A stretch of 64,000 nucleotides of DNA from Ctenosaura bakeri (Eukaryota; Chordata; Lepidosauria; Squamata; Iguanidae): positions 1-64,000 of the forward strand of contig CAOLHI010001672.1 in the NCBI GenBank assembly GCA_948474755.1. The letters run 5' to 3'. The notes beneath the pieces were generated by a model that searched no databases, was not told the DNA's origin, and saw only the letters and a list, made by a program, of their open reading frames with translations. Shown here one piece after another: positions 10,499 through 22,269 of the stretch (position 1 is the first letter of the stretch; each line of letters starts with the position of its first letter). Both the position numbers and the translations under genes were made by a program.

Positions 10499-10810
10499 CT
10501 ACTGGCTTTCCAGCTTGGCATGGTCCCCGATCATTCGTCGTCGGTAGATTGCCAGGAAGATATCATTTTCTGCAGGGCAATCATAGTGGCAGGAACAGGA
10601 CTTGATGATCATCATCTTGCGGACAAAAGAGTCACCTTCTGGACACTTGAATTCCACTTCTGTGGTGCTGGTGATTAGTGGAGTGCAACACCGTCCATCA
10701 GTGCAGCTGCCACAGAACTTGGGCCAGTAGGATCGGGTGCTGGTGCAGCCCGTGAACTCAAAGCGTATTGGCCGGCGAGCCTTTGGATTCCTCACACACT
10801 TTCTTCCCTT
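10499..10810 (-). CDS. CCN5: CCN family gene, exon 5: C-terminal cystine-knot (CT) domain and stop
   Basis: The exon follows the acceptor CTATTTATAG in phase 0, matching the phase-0 end of the TSP1 exon, and runs 103 codons to TAG at 10499-10501. It begins KGRKCVRNPK and contains FTGCTSTRSYWPKFCGSC, TDGRCCTP and KSCSCHYDCPAENDIF, with the ten cysteines of a CCN CT cystine knot. This domain mediates dimerisation and binding to integrins and heparan sulfate in CCN proteins. It is closest by eye to CCN2 but too diverged for a CCN2 orthologue. Mammalian CCN5 lacks this domain, so if the gene is CCN5 it keeps the ancestral four-domain form. The tail after MIGD is extended by seven residues, HAKLESQ. 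Confidence 0.9.
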   Translation of the reverse strand, partial: KGRKCVRNPKARRPIRFEFTGCTSTRSYWPKFCGSCTDGRCCTPLITSTTEVEFKCPEGDSFVRKMMIIKSCSCHYDCPAENDIFLAIYRRRMIGDHAKLESQ

Positions 10811-12155
10811 CTATAAATAGACATCAAAAACATGGGTGAAGTATTCACAAAGAGAACATATGAACATTGAAAGCAGACTGATACGATGTCATACTCATTG
10901 GCTAGGGGAAACTATGGCCTGTGCCCACAGACAACCCCTGAACCCTACTTTTGCAGTCTCTGAAGACCCCTGGTGGCCCAAAATCCCCCAGATCTACCCT
11001 CCCAAAAAATAATTTGAAGTGTGATTTTCAGGCATTTCTATGCTCGCATGCCACCCTAGAGGTTTTGTCTCCTTTTATCCCCCACAATTTTCCAGTTACC
11101 ACAAAAACTTTGAAAATCATCTGAAAATAAAAACTGGAAATGGGACAACATCATTTCTGATTGGCTACCTGGACACCAATGACACTTGCAGGAGGTGGGG
11201 GTCATGGGAATGAAAATCAACCACTTGCTTTTTGCAGTTGCCTACCCTCTTTCAGCCCAGTTCAGTCTCAGTTTTAAGATGAGGTGGGCCAAAGGGAAAA
11301 GGAACAAAATAGCAACATATTTTATCTCAACTCTCCCACTGTGATTAACTAAACTTTAGGAAGAGAGGCATTTCAATCTTTTGGGCTGGGAAAAAACCCA
11401 ATATCTGGGAGCCCATCAAATATTGGTCTCCTGAGGAAGAGTGTGTGGCCAACTGGGGAATCCCAAGATCCAGAGGGCTTGGGGTTTCTCACTATTATTG
11501 CACACTGACAAGCAGTAGCTCCCCAGCTCTTCAGATCAGAGATTTATCCCCCTCTAAATGGCTGTTTTATTGTTTAATGGTTACATTTCCTCCAATGAGT
11601 TCAAGTCAGCATACATGGTTCTGCTCCTTCCCACTTTAACTTCACAACTATCCAAGTTTAACTGAAAGATAACAACTGGACTGAGTCAGTTTCATGGTTC
11701 AGTAGACACTTGGACCTTGATCTCCGAAATCCTAAACTGACACAGAGAACTGGGTGCTTGCTGAGGAAAGTCAAAATTGTTGAGCACAAAAATATTTTTG
11801 AACATTTAGTCTTTCATTTCTGAGTCCCTAAGCAATTCTAAACAAGTCATTCTGTGGGTTAAAAATCTTTGAATACATTTTGATTTGAATCCATTCTGCC
11901 TGGCTTCTTGCAAACTGCTTACTGCAAGACCTGTGTCTGAAAAATTAATGCCATAAGATAAGGCAGTGAGAACAATTTGGTGTCTGCCTGTCCTACTCTG
12001 AGAACATCTCTTTATTTACAGGAAGGATGACACTAATGCTAGAAGGGTCACGAAGACTCTGTTTTCTAAACCTTGCAATTTATGTGATCAGGTAGAGAAG
12101 GGAAGAAGGGAAGGAGTGCTCTATGGAGCTCTGGTGATTTTCTCTACTAATGAAG
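10811..12155 (-). other. CCN intron 4, proximal part, no other feature seen
   Basis: Intronic sequence between the CT and TSP1 exons. I recognise no gene or clear repeat in this part. Confidence 0.5.
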
Positions 12156-12163
12156 CTTTATTT

Positions 12164-13174
12164 CAGTGGTTCTCAACTTTCCTAATGCTGCGACCCTTTA
12201 ATACAGTTCCTCATGTTGTGGTAACCCCCAACTATAAAATTACTTATTTATTATTTACAATGCCTCCCCCCCGGCAAAGGCCGCCTTGCCGGCCAGGAAC
12301 GGGGGGGGCGGGCAGGGAGAGAAAGAGGAGCCACACGTCTCCCCCGGGAAAAAACTCTGAGAACCCCCCCCCCGGGCTCTGCTTCTGCTTTGCTCTCGTT
12401 TCCACTGGGGGGAGCGGTGTGGGAAAAGTTTCCAGAGTGTCGACCTTGGCGGGGTGGGGAGGAATGTCAGCACCTTTGTCTTTTGTGCCGGGCACAGCTC
12501 GCCCCCCCTGGAAAAGTGCTGCCTTGCAGCCCCTCGGCCCTTCCACAGCGCCCCCCTCCATGGCGAGTGGGGCAGGACCCATGGTGAGGAGGGGGCCTTC
12601 CCCCCCGTGCTGTCGCTGCCCCCCCCCAAGCTGGCCCATCAGACGGGAGGCTCTCCCGGTAGCGGAGAAGGGGAGCGATTTCAGTCCCTTCTGAACAGGG
12701 GGCAGGAGGACGCGAGTGCATGGCTCGCGCTTGCACACCACCACTCCTGCTGTGGCGATGCTGTGGCCGCACATGCTCCCGCCAAAGGGAGCAGGAGGAT
12801 GCAAGCGCATGGCTCACGTTTGCGCACCACCACTCCTGGGCCTTTTCCGCACGTTACCTTATCGCAGAGGTGTGGGGGGGTGCCGTTCGTGCAAGCAGGT
12901 TCTTGCACGAGGCACTTTCTTCGCTGCTCTTTCTTCCCACAGCTGGCTTCCTGGTCGCACAACCACCCTGCCCCTTCTTCCCCCAGTGCAGCCTACAGCT
13001 CCCAGAGGGGGCAGGAGGACGTGAGCGCATGGCTCATGCTTGCGCATCACCACTGAGGAGGTAATGGAGCCTAAGACCATCGGAAATACGTATTTTCCAA
13101 TGGTCTTAGGCGACCCCTGTGAAAGGGTTGTTCGACCCCCAAAGGAGTCGCGACCCACAGGTTGAGAACCACTG
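12164..13174. mobile_element. hAT (Charlie/SPIN-like) non-autonomous element with GC-rich core
   Basis: Terminal inverted repeats are CAGTGGTTCTCAACTTTCCT and AGGTTGAGAACCACTG. The flanking 8-bp duplication is CTTTATTT (12156-12163) and CTTTATGT (13175-13182). The sub-terminal GCGACCCTTTAATACAGTTC and GGCGACCCCTGTGAAAGGG blocks are typical of this hAT group. The core at about 12260-13060 is very GC-rich and holds three diverged copies of a roughly 50-bp unit (GCAGGAGGAYG ... CATGGCTC ... CACCACCACT) at about 12701, 12790 and 13011. It has no transposase; the many long frames on both strands reflect GC content. Confidence 0.85.
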
Positions 13175-13194
13175 CTTTATGTGGTTTTTAAAGT

Positions 13195-13206
13195 TTCTGT
13201 TTTGTC
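13195..13206 (+). repeat. Target-site duplication, left, of truncated L1
   Basis: TTCTGTTTTGTC here is repeated exactly at 14413-14424, bracketing the L1 insertion. Confidence 0.85.
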
Positions 13207-14412
13207 GGCAACAATTATACTTAAGATTTTATTCCAGCCTACCAACTTGGACATCACCACAAGAAGCCTTTAAAATTTCCCCAACAAAAGAAGAGAAAAT
13301 GCTGACATATCAGGACATACTTATTTGGGACAGAAATAAACCAAGAATGAAAATGCTGGAAGAAAGGAAGGAGGCCGGACATGAAATGAATTGGTTTCCG
13401 TGGAGACAACTGACAGAAAGATACAGAATGGATCTAAAATTATTTGGATTTGAGAAGAAGGAAAACGAACTGGACGTACTCATGAAAGAAATCAAAAGAA
13501 AAGAATATCCAAACTTTATAAATTGTTATTACAAAGGGAAATGGAACAGGAAGAAGTTAAAGAAACACTGGTGAGATGGTTACAAAATATAGGACATTCA
13601 ATAGATATTGAGAGTTGGAGAATGGTATGGAAAACAGATTTAAGATTTACATTAAACTTAAATTTAAGAGAAAACTATTATAAAACGTTGCATAGATGGT
13701 ATATAACACCAGAGAGATTACAAAAAATTACAAAGAATGGAAATTCAAAATGCCAGAAGTGCAGAGAAAAAGAGGGAACATTTTATCATATGTGGTGGAC
13801 TTGTAAAAAGGTGAAGAAATTTTGGAAAGAAATACAAGACGAAATTCAAAAAATATTTAAAGTGAATTTTAAAATGATACCTCAATTGAATATGATAAAA
13901 TCAAAGGCAGAAATCAGAAAGCATAAAAATGTTATATTTAGTTACAGCAGCTAGATTAACTTATGTTCAACATTGGAAACCAGATATTAAAATAAATTTA
14001 AATGAATGGAAATTAAAGGTTATGGATATGATGGAGATGGAAAAATTGACAAATGCAATAAAAAACAAATCTATTCAACAATTTGATAAGAGAATGGAGC
14101 AAAATAAAAGAGTGGCTTCAATTGTAAAGCTAATGATTATAATGATATAGTTTGATAAAAAGGCAAAAATGTATTGACTGGTTAAAAGACAAATTATGAT
14201 TGTTATACCAAAGATTCTATGTATAGTGGATTGGACTCCTCATATGGTATCATATTGTATCATATCGTATCATACCTTTTGTTTGATTCAGCTGGGCAAA
14301 ACTGGAGAAGAAAACTTGTTATGGGAATTGGAGGGAGGGGAAGATTTAGAAGAAATGTTCCCATTTTATACCTTTTTTAGAAATTTTAATAAAAATATTT
14401 TTTAAAAAAAGA
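13207..14412 (+). mobile_element. 5'-truncated L1 (ORF2 C-terminus and 3' UTR)
   Basis: Bracketed by a perfect 12-bp duplication (TTCTGTTTTGTC). The left part encodes an L1 ORF2 C-terminal region: TYQDILIWDRNKPRMKMLEE, then in other frames ENYYKTLHRWYITPERLQKI, CQKCREKEGTFYHMWWTC and LLVTAARLTYVQHWKP. Frameshifts and stops near 13573 and 13950 break the frame. The C..C..H..C pattern matches the L1 C-terminal zinc-knuckle motif. The 3' UTR contains about four GTATCATAT-like units (14241-14275) and ends in an A-rich tail. It inserted only 32 bases from the hAT element above. Confidence 0.92.
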
Positions 14413-14424
14413 TTCTGTTTTGTC
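14413..14424 (+). repeat. Target-site duplication, right, of truncated L1
   Basis: TTCTGTTTTGTC, an exact match to 13195-13206. Confidence 0.85.
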
Positions 14425-14914
14425 TAGCTAGTTTGGCTTGATGATACTTGCTGCCATGTGAAACTGTTGGGAAATTGTTGATAGCATACTCAATAAACAG
14501 ATTCACTTATCTTGCTTTGTTTCTGCTGGAAGCATTTTAAGCCTTGCTGCCCATTATCTTCTTCTCCAGTTTTCAGTTCTATTGGTATCTGAACAACACT
14601 AACTGTCCTTGGGAAGCAAGAAGGATTTAGAATCTTGAGAGAAGCATAAGATATACTAGAAAAGCAGAAGATAGAAAGAACAAAATAAGTAAGCTGAAAC
14701 TAATGCTACTATCAGCCTAACTGAATGATTGGTGTTCCAAATAATTAAAGGGACTGTTGCTCCTTGCTTTAACTCCTAAATCTTAACTCTCAAATGATTA
14801 CAACTACTGAGAAGCCTAATAGTAAGTGAATTAGAATCAGAAACCAACTTACTCTTCTTCTATAACCCCTGATAAAATCTTGGAGATACACTTTAGACAA
14901 ACATCTTCGGAATA

Positions 14915-15345
14915 GAATAATAGAAATGTAGAGTTGGAAGAGACCACAGGGGCCATCCAGTCCAACCCCCTGCCATGCAGGAACACCCTCAAAGCACTCC
15001 TGACAGATGACCATCAAGCCTCTGCTTAAAAACCTCCAAGGAAGGAGACTCCACTACACTCCGAGGCAGCATATTCCACTGCCAGACAGCCCTGACTGTC
15101 AGGAAATTCTTCCTGAGGTTCAGGTGGAATCTCCTTTCCTGCAGCTTGAATCTATTGCTCCTTGTCCTGGTCTCTGAAGCAGCAGAAAACAAGCCCTCTC
15201 CTTCTTCTACATGGCATCCCTTCAAATACTTAAATATGGCTATCATGTCCCCTCTTAACCTTCTCTTCTGCAAATTAAACATCCCCAGCTCTCTAAGTCT
15301 AACCCCATAGGGCATGGTTTCCAGGCCTCTCACCAAATCTTAAGG
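14915..15345 (-). mobile_element. CR1 LINE 3' end (ORF2 C-terminus remnant)
   Basis: The minus-strand frame is open for about 115 codons and reads RELGMFNLQKRRLRGDMIAI, FKYLKGCHVEEGEGLFSAAS and VVESPSLEVFKQRLDGH. The 3' end on plus begins TAGAAATGTAGAGTTGGAAG. This is one of the better-preserved CR1 tails in the window. Confidence 0.92.
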
Positions 15346-15480
15346 GAATAAGAAAAGAGAGTAAGAAAAATAGGCATCATTGGGAGGTAGCAAATAGAGC
15401 AAACTTACAAACACCAGGTCGAAGAACAGCAGAGGTAAAAGTGGGACCATTGAGAACTATGGTGGTTCTTACCAGACAAG

Positions 15481-15660
15481 GGCCATTTCTGCACTAGCCT
15501 GTTATAGCGCGATGATTCCACTTTCAACATCCTCTAGAATCCTGGGGTTTGCAGTTTTGGGAGGGGCCGGCTGACCCCTCCCAAAACTGCAAACCCCAGG
15601 ATTCCAGAGGATGTTGAAAGTGGAATCATCGTGCTATAACAGCCTAGTGCAGAAATGGCC
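15481..15660. mobile_element. Near-perfect hairpin MITE, copy 1
   Basis: The whole 180 bp is a foldback: arms of roughly 85 bases starting GGCCATTTCTGCACTAG and ending CTAGTGCAGAAATGGCC, with a short GC loop near 15566-15576. Arms include GATGATTCCACTTTCAACAT and its complement. Five further bases, GACAA and TTGTC, extend the symmetry outside. The termini resemble those of the GGCCCTTTC MITE family, so a shared transposase is plausible. Confidence 0.88.
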
Positions 15661-18600
15661 ATTGTCATAAGGAGTTGGGCTTGTCACCTGTTTTTATGGA
15701 TTCTCCTCCCAATAAAAAGAAGAATCAAACCAAACAAATGGAACAAAAAAACACATACCTGAGCCAAGCAAAAATATCCACATATTTTTCCCCAGTGGTA
15801 AAAATAAACAACCCAGGGCCTGATCTACCCTCTGATACAGTATTAGATTGGACTCTAGACCACAGACAGATCCTGTTTGACCCATATAATGTGAGCAATA
15901 TAAACCTAGCAGATGAAATTTCTCTAGCTATGAATAATTAAAAGGGAATTACTCTAGAAGATCAGAGAAATGAAATCATTCTAGAAACTCTGAATGACAA
16001 TGCTCGCACACCAGTGAGCACTTTATCTCAGAGTAGAAGAAATCGGGACAGGGAGATGTCAGAGACCCTAGCAGATCTGGAGATATATGCTAGTGATATG
16101 AATAAGGATATACAATCAGTTAAAACCAACCTTGCTGAATGTAATGGTTTGCACACAGTCATTACTGAAGCTTTAGTAAGGCTGGAATCTACAGGTGAGA
16201 GAAAGCCATTAACTCCTGAAGATCATCCATCACATGCTCTCAACCAAAAAAAGAAGCTTAAGAAATCCAACAAGAAAATACCCAATCAGAAACAGAGGCC
16301 CCCCACAAAAGATAACTAATATGACAAAGAAGAGCAAGAACATCAAAAGATCAGTGAAAGAGGGCAGGTCATTGCAGATCCGTGAAAGGATGAATTTCCA
16401 AAAATTCTATAATTTGCTGAAGGAGAATCTAATCAAACAAAGAATCAAAAGAAACCTACCAAACTACAAAAAACTAAGGATATAGCAATGAACCCTGTAA
16501 AAAAGAACTTGACTACCAGGAATGAAGATAATACTTCTATCAGCCCTTATATATTTGTAACAGCAGAGGAGAACTGGACAACCAAGATCCTTGGGGAAAA
16601 GCTTTTAAGAAAAGTTTACAGCATAATGAAAAGAAAGCCTCTCAATGGGAGAACTCCCAACCATTAATCCCCGAGGGCAATATAGAAAATAAGACCTGGA
16701 ATCTAACCTTAGCTAAACAAAAGCTGTTTATTAGTAATAACCCAAACCCTGGGGTATAAACATCTTTTGCATATACTAAACTGGGTGGCAAATGAGATTC
16801 TTACTCTGGCAGAGACTGATCACATAGAGTATTTGTTTTACTACTATACTCATGCTCGAGCTGTCATAACTTTTTCAAGTGAGAGCTCAACCAAGAAAGC
16901 ATATTTCCTTAGGGGAAAATTTCTAAATTGACCATCTCCTGATATTTTGAAAATAATGCACCTCCAATCCCACTAATTAAATATTTCTCCTCCAGTGAGA
17001 TAAATCATAGTGAGTCAACTAATCATATTGATTTAGTAGAGCTTGGAACATGTACAGCTCAGACTCCTCAAGAGAAACAAACAATGATAGACCCTCCTGT
17101 TAAGATACCCTCATCTAATGCATTCAAAGACTCAATCATTGATGAGGAAGAGTCACTTCTGAAAACTTTTCAAACCTTGTCAATATTGCCACAAACTGAG
17201 ATTATAAGCAGGTTAACTCTTTTGAGAGATACCTTACTCAGTCTCCAAGGTAGTGGGAAAATAGGAAAGGCAAAATCCACTGGTCTGGACTGAAATTCTG
17301 CTATATCTGAGAAGGAGAAAGATAGAAAAATGGACTGGTTTCTTCAGAAGCAACAGCCATGCATCATACTGATGACTTGGTTGTAACAAATTACAATAGG
17401 GACTCATTAGTATTGCTTGAGGTAGAAAATTGTAAAAATGATACAGATATAACCAACAATTCTGGGGTTGGAAAACAGTTTTCAAGGGTGAGGCATCTTT
17501 TGAATAACAGCTCTATATTCTGTGATGAAAACAAAATCCTGGCAAAGATAGAAATAACAGATTGACTACCAGAGAATAGAATGGAGATCTATAAATTCAC
17601 TAAAACACTTGGTTGTCATTGTACTGCCCAGTACTCCTTACTGCCCAAGATAAAAATCCATCTCTATCAGAAAAATCCCAGGCAAATTCTCAGATAAATA
17701 TCCTGGAACATAACTGGGTGGAATGCTAAATCCAAAGATCCTGAGTTTATTGATTTTTTACAAGACTTTGATCTAATATCCTCCAAGAGACGTAGCACTC
17801 AGCAAAACTGGATTTTAATGGCTATGTCACTATGGTCCTACCTGTGGTAGTCCCAAGGGGCAAAGGGAGATGTAAACGAGACTGGCCATTCTGATTTCTA
17901 CTTCCCTCAAAGCCTGTAGCAAATGTTTGCCACACAGTGGACAGATGGCCATGGTATGTTTAATTGACCTCAGCTTTGCATCTTAATTGTTGAACAATGT
18001 ATATGTCCCTCCGATGGCCACAAAAGAGGAAATTAATCAGGAGGGGGAGACCTTAGAAAATTATATAGTCTATTTAGAGACACAATTCCCAAAAGCACAA
18101 TTAATTGTAATGGGGGATTTTAATGCCAGAATTGGCCCCAATAATGGCACACTCTTTTCATCCCAAGACTGGCATCTCAGTAAACTAGAGGACTATATAT
18201 TTGATTATAACAAACACTCTAAAGATACAAGGATTAATTACACTGGTATATGCTTTGCCCAGATGGCAGGACGTCTTGCCTTAAAAATAATCCATGAGGA
18301 CCCACAATTTGAAACACATGGGGAATATACATATGTAATATACGTACGTATGTATGTATCAACAGGCAGCAGTACAATTGACTATATCTGAATCTCTAAA
18401 TCTAGCTACAAATTTATAACAAAATTTTCTGTACTAGATAGAATTGTAAGTAACCATCTTCCTCTCTCTTTCACTCTCAGATTTTCCACCAATATTCATT
18501 TAAGACCAAAATACCAGCTGGACAGTTCAGTAGTAAAAGTCAGAAACAAAAGACTGAAGTGGACAGATAATATGAGTAGTAAGATTTCAAAAACATTAAA

Positions 18601-18875
18601 TTCATCTCTATGCAATCAGTTGAAAAACTGTATTATTGAATCACAAGAGGTGCAAGCTGTTTTGGAAAATTACTCATTGCTCCTCATAGTGTTCGCTATG
18701 ACCCTGGGGAGCATGGAGAATAGACCCAGAACCTCCAGACATAAGAGGCTAGGCTTGGACAAAGAATACTTTGAGACCAAAAATGCTTTAAGGAACTTGT
18801 ACCATCAATACAGGAAGGATAACTGCCAAGTCCTGCTTAACATTTATTATAACACAAAAAAATTATAAAAATCCG

Positions 18876-19890
18876 GTGATAAAGAAAAATAGGGAAATTA
18901 GACAAAAAAAATGGTCAGCATTAATTGATGCCTCCCTGCACAAAAACACCAGGCAGTTCTGGGCTATTGTTACAGGCATTCTAGGTAATCTAGAGGGATC
19001 ACCACACTGCAACATACCACCACATATATGGGAAAACTATTTCTCCACTCTATTTAGAGATAGTGGGGAGTATGAGACAGTGACATTAGAAGTATCAAAA
19101 TCTACTCTGTCAAGCCTACTAGATGCTCCAGAGTGGCCACCTGTGACCCAACATGAAATAAAATCACTAGTCACTGCACTTAGATCTGGGAAAGCTCCAG
19201 GCCCTGACCTAATCATGCCTGAATTCTTAAAAATTAACATCACATGGTGGACACCTTTATTAGCAACCCTCTTTAGTCATATCAATCAAACAGCTCAGCT
19301 ACCAAATAGCTGGTCTCAAGCCATCATAATACACATATATAAAAAAGGGGATAGGATGGATCCAACAAATTACAGACCTATCAGCTTATTGCCAGTTGTA
19401 GACAAAATATACGGCTACTAATTGATTAACAGAATAGATAGAGGCTGAACGTGTTCTTGGGAACGAGCAGGCAGGCTTTAGGAAGGGAAAAACAGTTCTG
19501 AACCATTTGGCAGAGAAATACTCATGTGCCAGAATATTAACCTGCACGCCACCTTTATAGATTTAAAATCGGTTTTCGATTCAATCTCTAGAAATAGACT
19601 CTGGGCCAAATGCCTCACCTCTTCAATTGATAAAAGGTTGCTTTGGTTAATCATGAACTTATACAGAAATACTACGATACAAGTAAGATCTGGTTTACAA
19701 GGCAATCTTACCAAATCTATCCTTTCTGAAAGAGGCGTCCACCAGGGATGCATTCTTGCACCCATGCTATTTAACTTATAACTGAATGATCTTGCTGCAC
19801 ATGTTTCATCAGAAGCCTCCCACCTCCCAAAATTGGGCTCGGTCAATATTTCCTTACTCTTATATGCGGATGATATGGTCCTCCTCTCTT
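18876..19890 (+). pseudogene. Reverse transcriptase domain of the degraded LINE
   Basis: The best-preserved part is open from 18876 to 19421 (fingers and start of palm), then a stop precedes LINRI, followed by frame-changed blocks for FERVLGNEQAGF, DLKSVFDS, the QGCILAP motif and the YADD catalytic box at about 19864. Both aspartates of YADD remain, but at least three nonsense or frameshift changes prevent translation. Confidence 0.8.
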
Positions 19891-20235
19891 AAATCAAAGT
19901 TGGATTGAGATGATTGTTAAGATCCTTTATGAACTACTGTGAGGAATACCAGCTAAACATTAACTATAATACATCCAAAATTATGATTTTTTTCTAAAAA
20001 TCAAACAAACTGGGTAATAACGGGCAAGAAAATTGAGCAAGTTAAATGTTTTAAGCTACTTGTGCATTACCTTCTAAGCCTCTGGAAACTACATTGGGCT
20101 GCAGCTACTCAGTCTGCAATTAATACCAGCCAAGCTGTAACCTGTTTCTTCTATATTAAAGGAGGTCAGTTTATACCTGCAGCATGCAGAGTATTTCACT
20201 CTAAGGTACTACCTCAATTGCTATTTGGCATACCA

Positions 20236-20270
20236 CTGTGGTGTTGTTGTTGTTGTTGTTGTTGTTGTGG
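20236..20270 (+). repeat. (TTG)n microsatellite
   Basis: About ten TTG units just before the presumed 3' end of the degraded LINE. It may be that element's tail repeat. Confidence 0.9.
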
Positions 20271-20379
20271 CAATTTGTTAAACACTTTCACTTGTGCACA
20301 TTTTCTCTCCATTCATGTTAACATTGAAAATTCTATAAAATATGCTGATGCTTCAAATAAAGTTTTGTGCATCTGACCA

Positions 20380-21155
20380 GACTATGCACAGTCTGAAAAA
20401 TGTTCCTTCAAGGCCAAAAATATTTTTTTTAATGGTAAGTTTTTATTAAAAGGACGTTATAAAAAGAGGCTGGATTTGGAGTATACGACAAACTCCAGGT
20501 AAATTACAAGAGTGTGCAAAACAGTTAATACAAATGATCTCCACACAGAGACCAAATGCCATTTGGTTTGGCATCTATTGAGAGAACAGTTTTCCCTCTC
20601 TGCAGCAAGTAGCCACAGCAGGTGGCTATTCAGTCTCCTTTTAAGGCCAAAAATATTTTTGATTGCCTCCTTCCTAGCTGGATTCAGGGGCCCAATCCAG
20701 CTCAGTGCCATACATCAGAAGGGTGCAGTAGGAGTGATATTTCAGACCCCTCAGCTGTACCAATTCCAAATGCCTCGAGCCACTTTCCACTACCATCTCC
20801 CTTCATTAGCTTCTTAAATAGGCTGATGTTCTATATTTACACCCACTACAGCTCAGACCTTGGAAATGTTACCCTTTTGGACTACAACCACCAGAATCCT
20901 CAATTTCCTCTGTGTCACTATGTGAAAGATAGACATTTGTCTCTGATCAGAGTTGCTTCACTACCTGAAAGCAACAAAGCAACAAAGGTTACCAGAAGAG
21001 CTTGGGGGAATGGAAATCCCTTTTTGGACTACATGTAGCAGGACCCCTTATCCTTCACGGCCAGTGGCCATTCTGCTGGCAAGTTCTGAGAGTTGTAGTC
21101 TCCAAAACTAGCTTTTCCAAACTGTGCAAACCACTCCAGCTAGCTGCCATAATAC
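20380..21155 (-). other. CCN intron 4, distal part with old repeats
   Basis: AAGGCCAAAAATATTTTT occurs at about 20411 and 20642, suggesting a local duplication. At 20860-20900 and 21055-21115 there are copies of the widespread GGACTACAACCNCCAGAATC repeat. No gene was seen. Confidence 0.4.
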
Positions 21156-21379
21156 CTTGATGCTCTTCTCCAAGGGGACATTGCAGAACCGGACCATGCA
21201 CAGCCTGCTCTCCTTCTCAAGACGGCACTGGGAGTTATTGTTTGTGACTCGGGTTGAGATGCCCATCCCACATGTCTTGGAGCAGGCACTCCACTTGGTG
21301 GTTTGCACCAAGCAGTTCTGTTGGAGGCTGTTCATCTTCAGGTTGGCCTTGGCCTTCTGCACTGGATGGTTCCTGTAAA
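21156..21379 (-). CDS. CCN5: CCN family gene, exon 4: thrombospondin type 1 (TSP1) domain
   Basis: The exon starts after the acceptor CCAGTTTCAG with two bases completing the split codon left by exon 3 (phase 1). It ends in phase 0 at AAG before the donor GTATTA. It encodes [12 protein letters not shown], then [19 protein letters not shown] and [29 protein letters not shown] is the TSP1 signature, and there are six cysteines. In CCN proteins this domain contacts LRP1, integrins and VEGF. Length is 224 bases, comparable to other CCN genes. The sequence lies between CCN2 and CCN5 by eye. Confidence 0.93.
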
Positions 21380-21649
21380 CTGAAACTGGCAAAGGAGCTT
21401 CAATGAGCAAAGTTTCAAGGGCAAAGAGAGTTGTGAGAAGACTACATTGTTTCTCCTGGGTAAGTCATTACCTTTAACAAATAGCTCTAGTGGCCAAGAT
21501 CCCAAGGAGGTGGGTTTAAAGAAAAAAGGAAGGCTTTAACCCCTCATCCATCCACCTCAATAGTATCTTCTTGGACAAGATATGGCTTTACAGCTTTTCT
21601 GAAAGGTATCTTTGCAAGCCCTACCTAGAATTGAAAAGAATTAAACCTA

Positions 21650-22142
21650 AGCCCTTTCTGCACAAGGCTGATACAATGCAGTAGCATCGTATTGTTGCTT
21701 TTACATCTGCACGTTAAACCAGTTTGACGTTGTTCTGCCCTCTGTTGTACCGCATGAGTTGAGGTCTTAGCATGGTTAACATCGATGTTAAACCGATGCA
21801 TTGTAAAAATGGAAAAGCTCCGATGTAAACAACTCAAACCATTTCTGCTGTGTTTTTTTCCTACGTGCAGAAACGTTACATCGATTTACACTCTTGCGCT
21901 AAAATGTAGCAATGGTTTCTACAACTTTTTTTTTAAATTGACCAATCAGCGGCAGTGGGGTGGAGTGAGGGAGGGGAATAGGAGTTCCACGAGAACTGAC
22001 AGTTGGAAGCCACAAACAATTTTCTCTGCTTGATTTCAATAGAAACCAGAGGGCGTGCAGATAGGAATCAGGGTAAGTTGGAGTAAGAAACATCACTCAT
22101 GACATGTGGTGAAACACTCCTCCACTCTAGTGAGGAAATAGC
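21650..22142. mobile_element. MITE family GGCCCTTTC, diverged copy
   Basis: The left end AGCCCTTTCTGCACAAGG and right end GAGGAAATAGCC are degenerate versions of the family ends, flanked by CTA at 21647-21649 and 22143-22145. The 493-bp interior contains internal TACATCGAT-type repeats and CATGCACG motifs. It lies in the CCN intron between the VWC and TSP1 exons. CTA does not fit a strict TWA target. Confidence 0.6.
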
Positions 22143-22269
22143 CCTAGAACAATCTGAACAAAAAGCCTTTGTTCTGTTTTGGAGCTGTACCCCTTTCATG
22201 TGTGATCCTGCCTTCTCTACTCATCTCATCTGCTGTGTATAAAATCACCTGTCAACAGCCCTATTCAGG

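Larger units (their letters stand above)
15690..20370 (+). mobile_element. Degraded non-LTR retrotransposon (Vingi/R1-like, clade uncertain)
   Basis: A long plus-strand LINE with many frame breaks. The 5' part (15690-16480) encodes lysine-rich helical peptides including SVKTNLAECNGLHTVITEAL, likely an ORF1. An AP-endonuclease motif LIVMGDFNARIG is near 18090-18140. Reverse transcriptase blocks follow: SGKAPGPDLIMPEFLK and KKGDRMDPTNYRPISLLPVV (19185-19400), ATFIDLKSVFDSISRNRLW (19550-19600), RGVHQGCILAPMLFNL (19730-19780) and LLYADDMVLLS (19860-19890). It ends near a (TTG)n run and AATAAAG. It is not BovB-like. All frames are broken. Confidence 0.8.

Noticed and set aside
12116..13158. Several overlapping 100-200 codon frames on both strands
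   Set aside because: All lie in the GC-rich core of the hAT element, where stop codons are rare; sequences are proline, glycine and serine rich with no domain.
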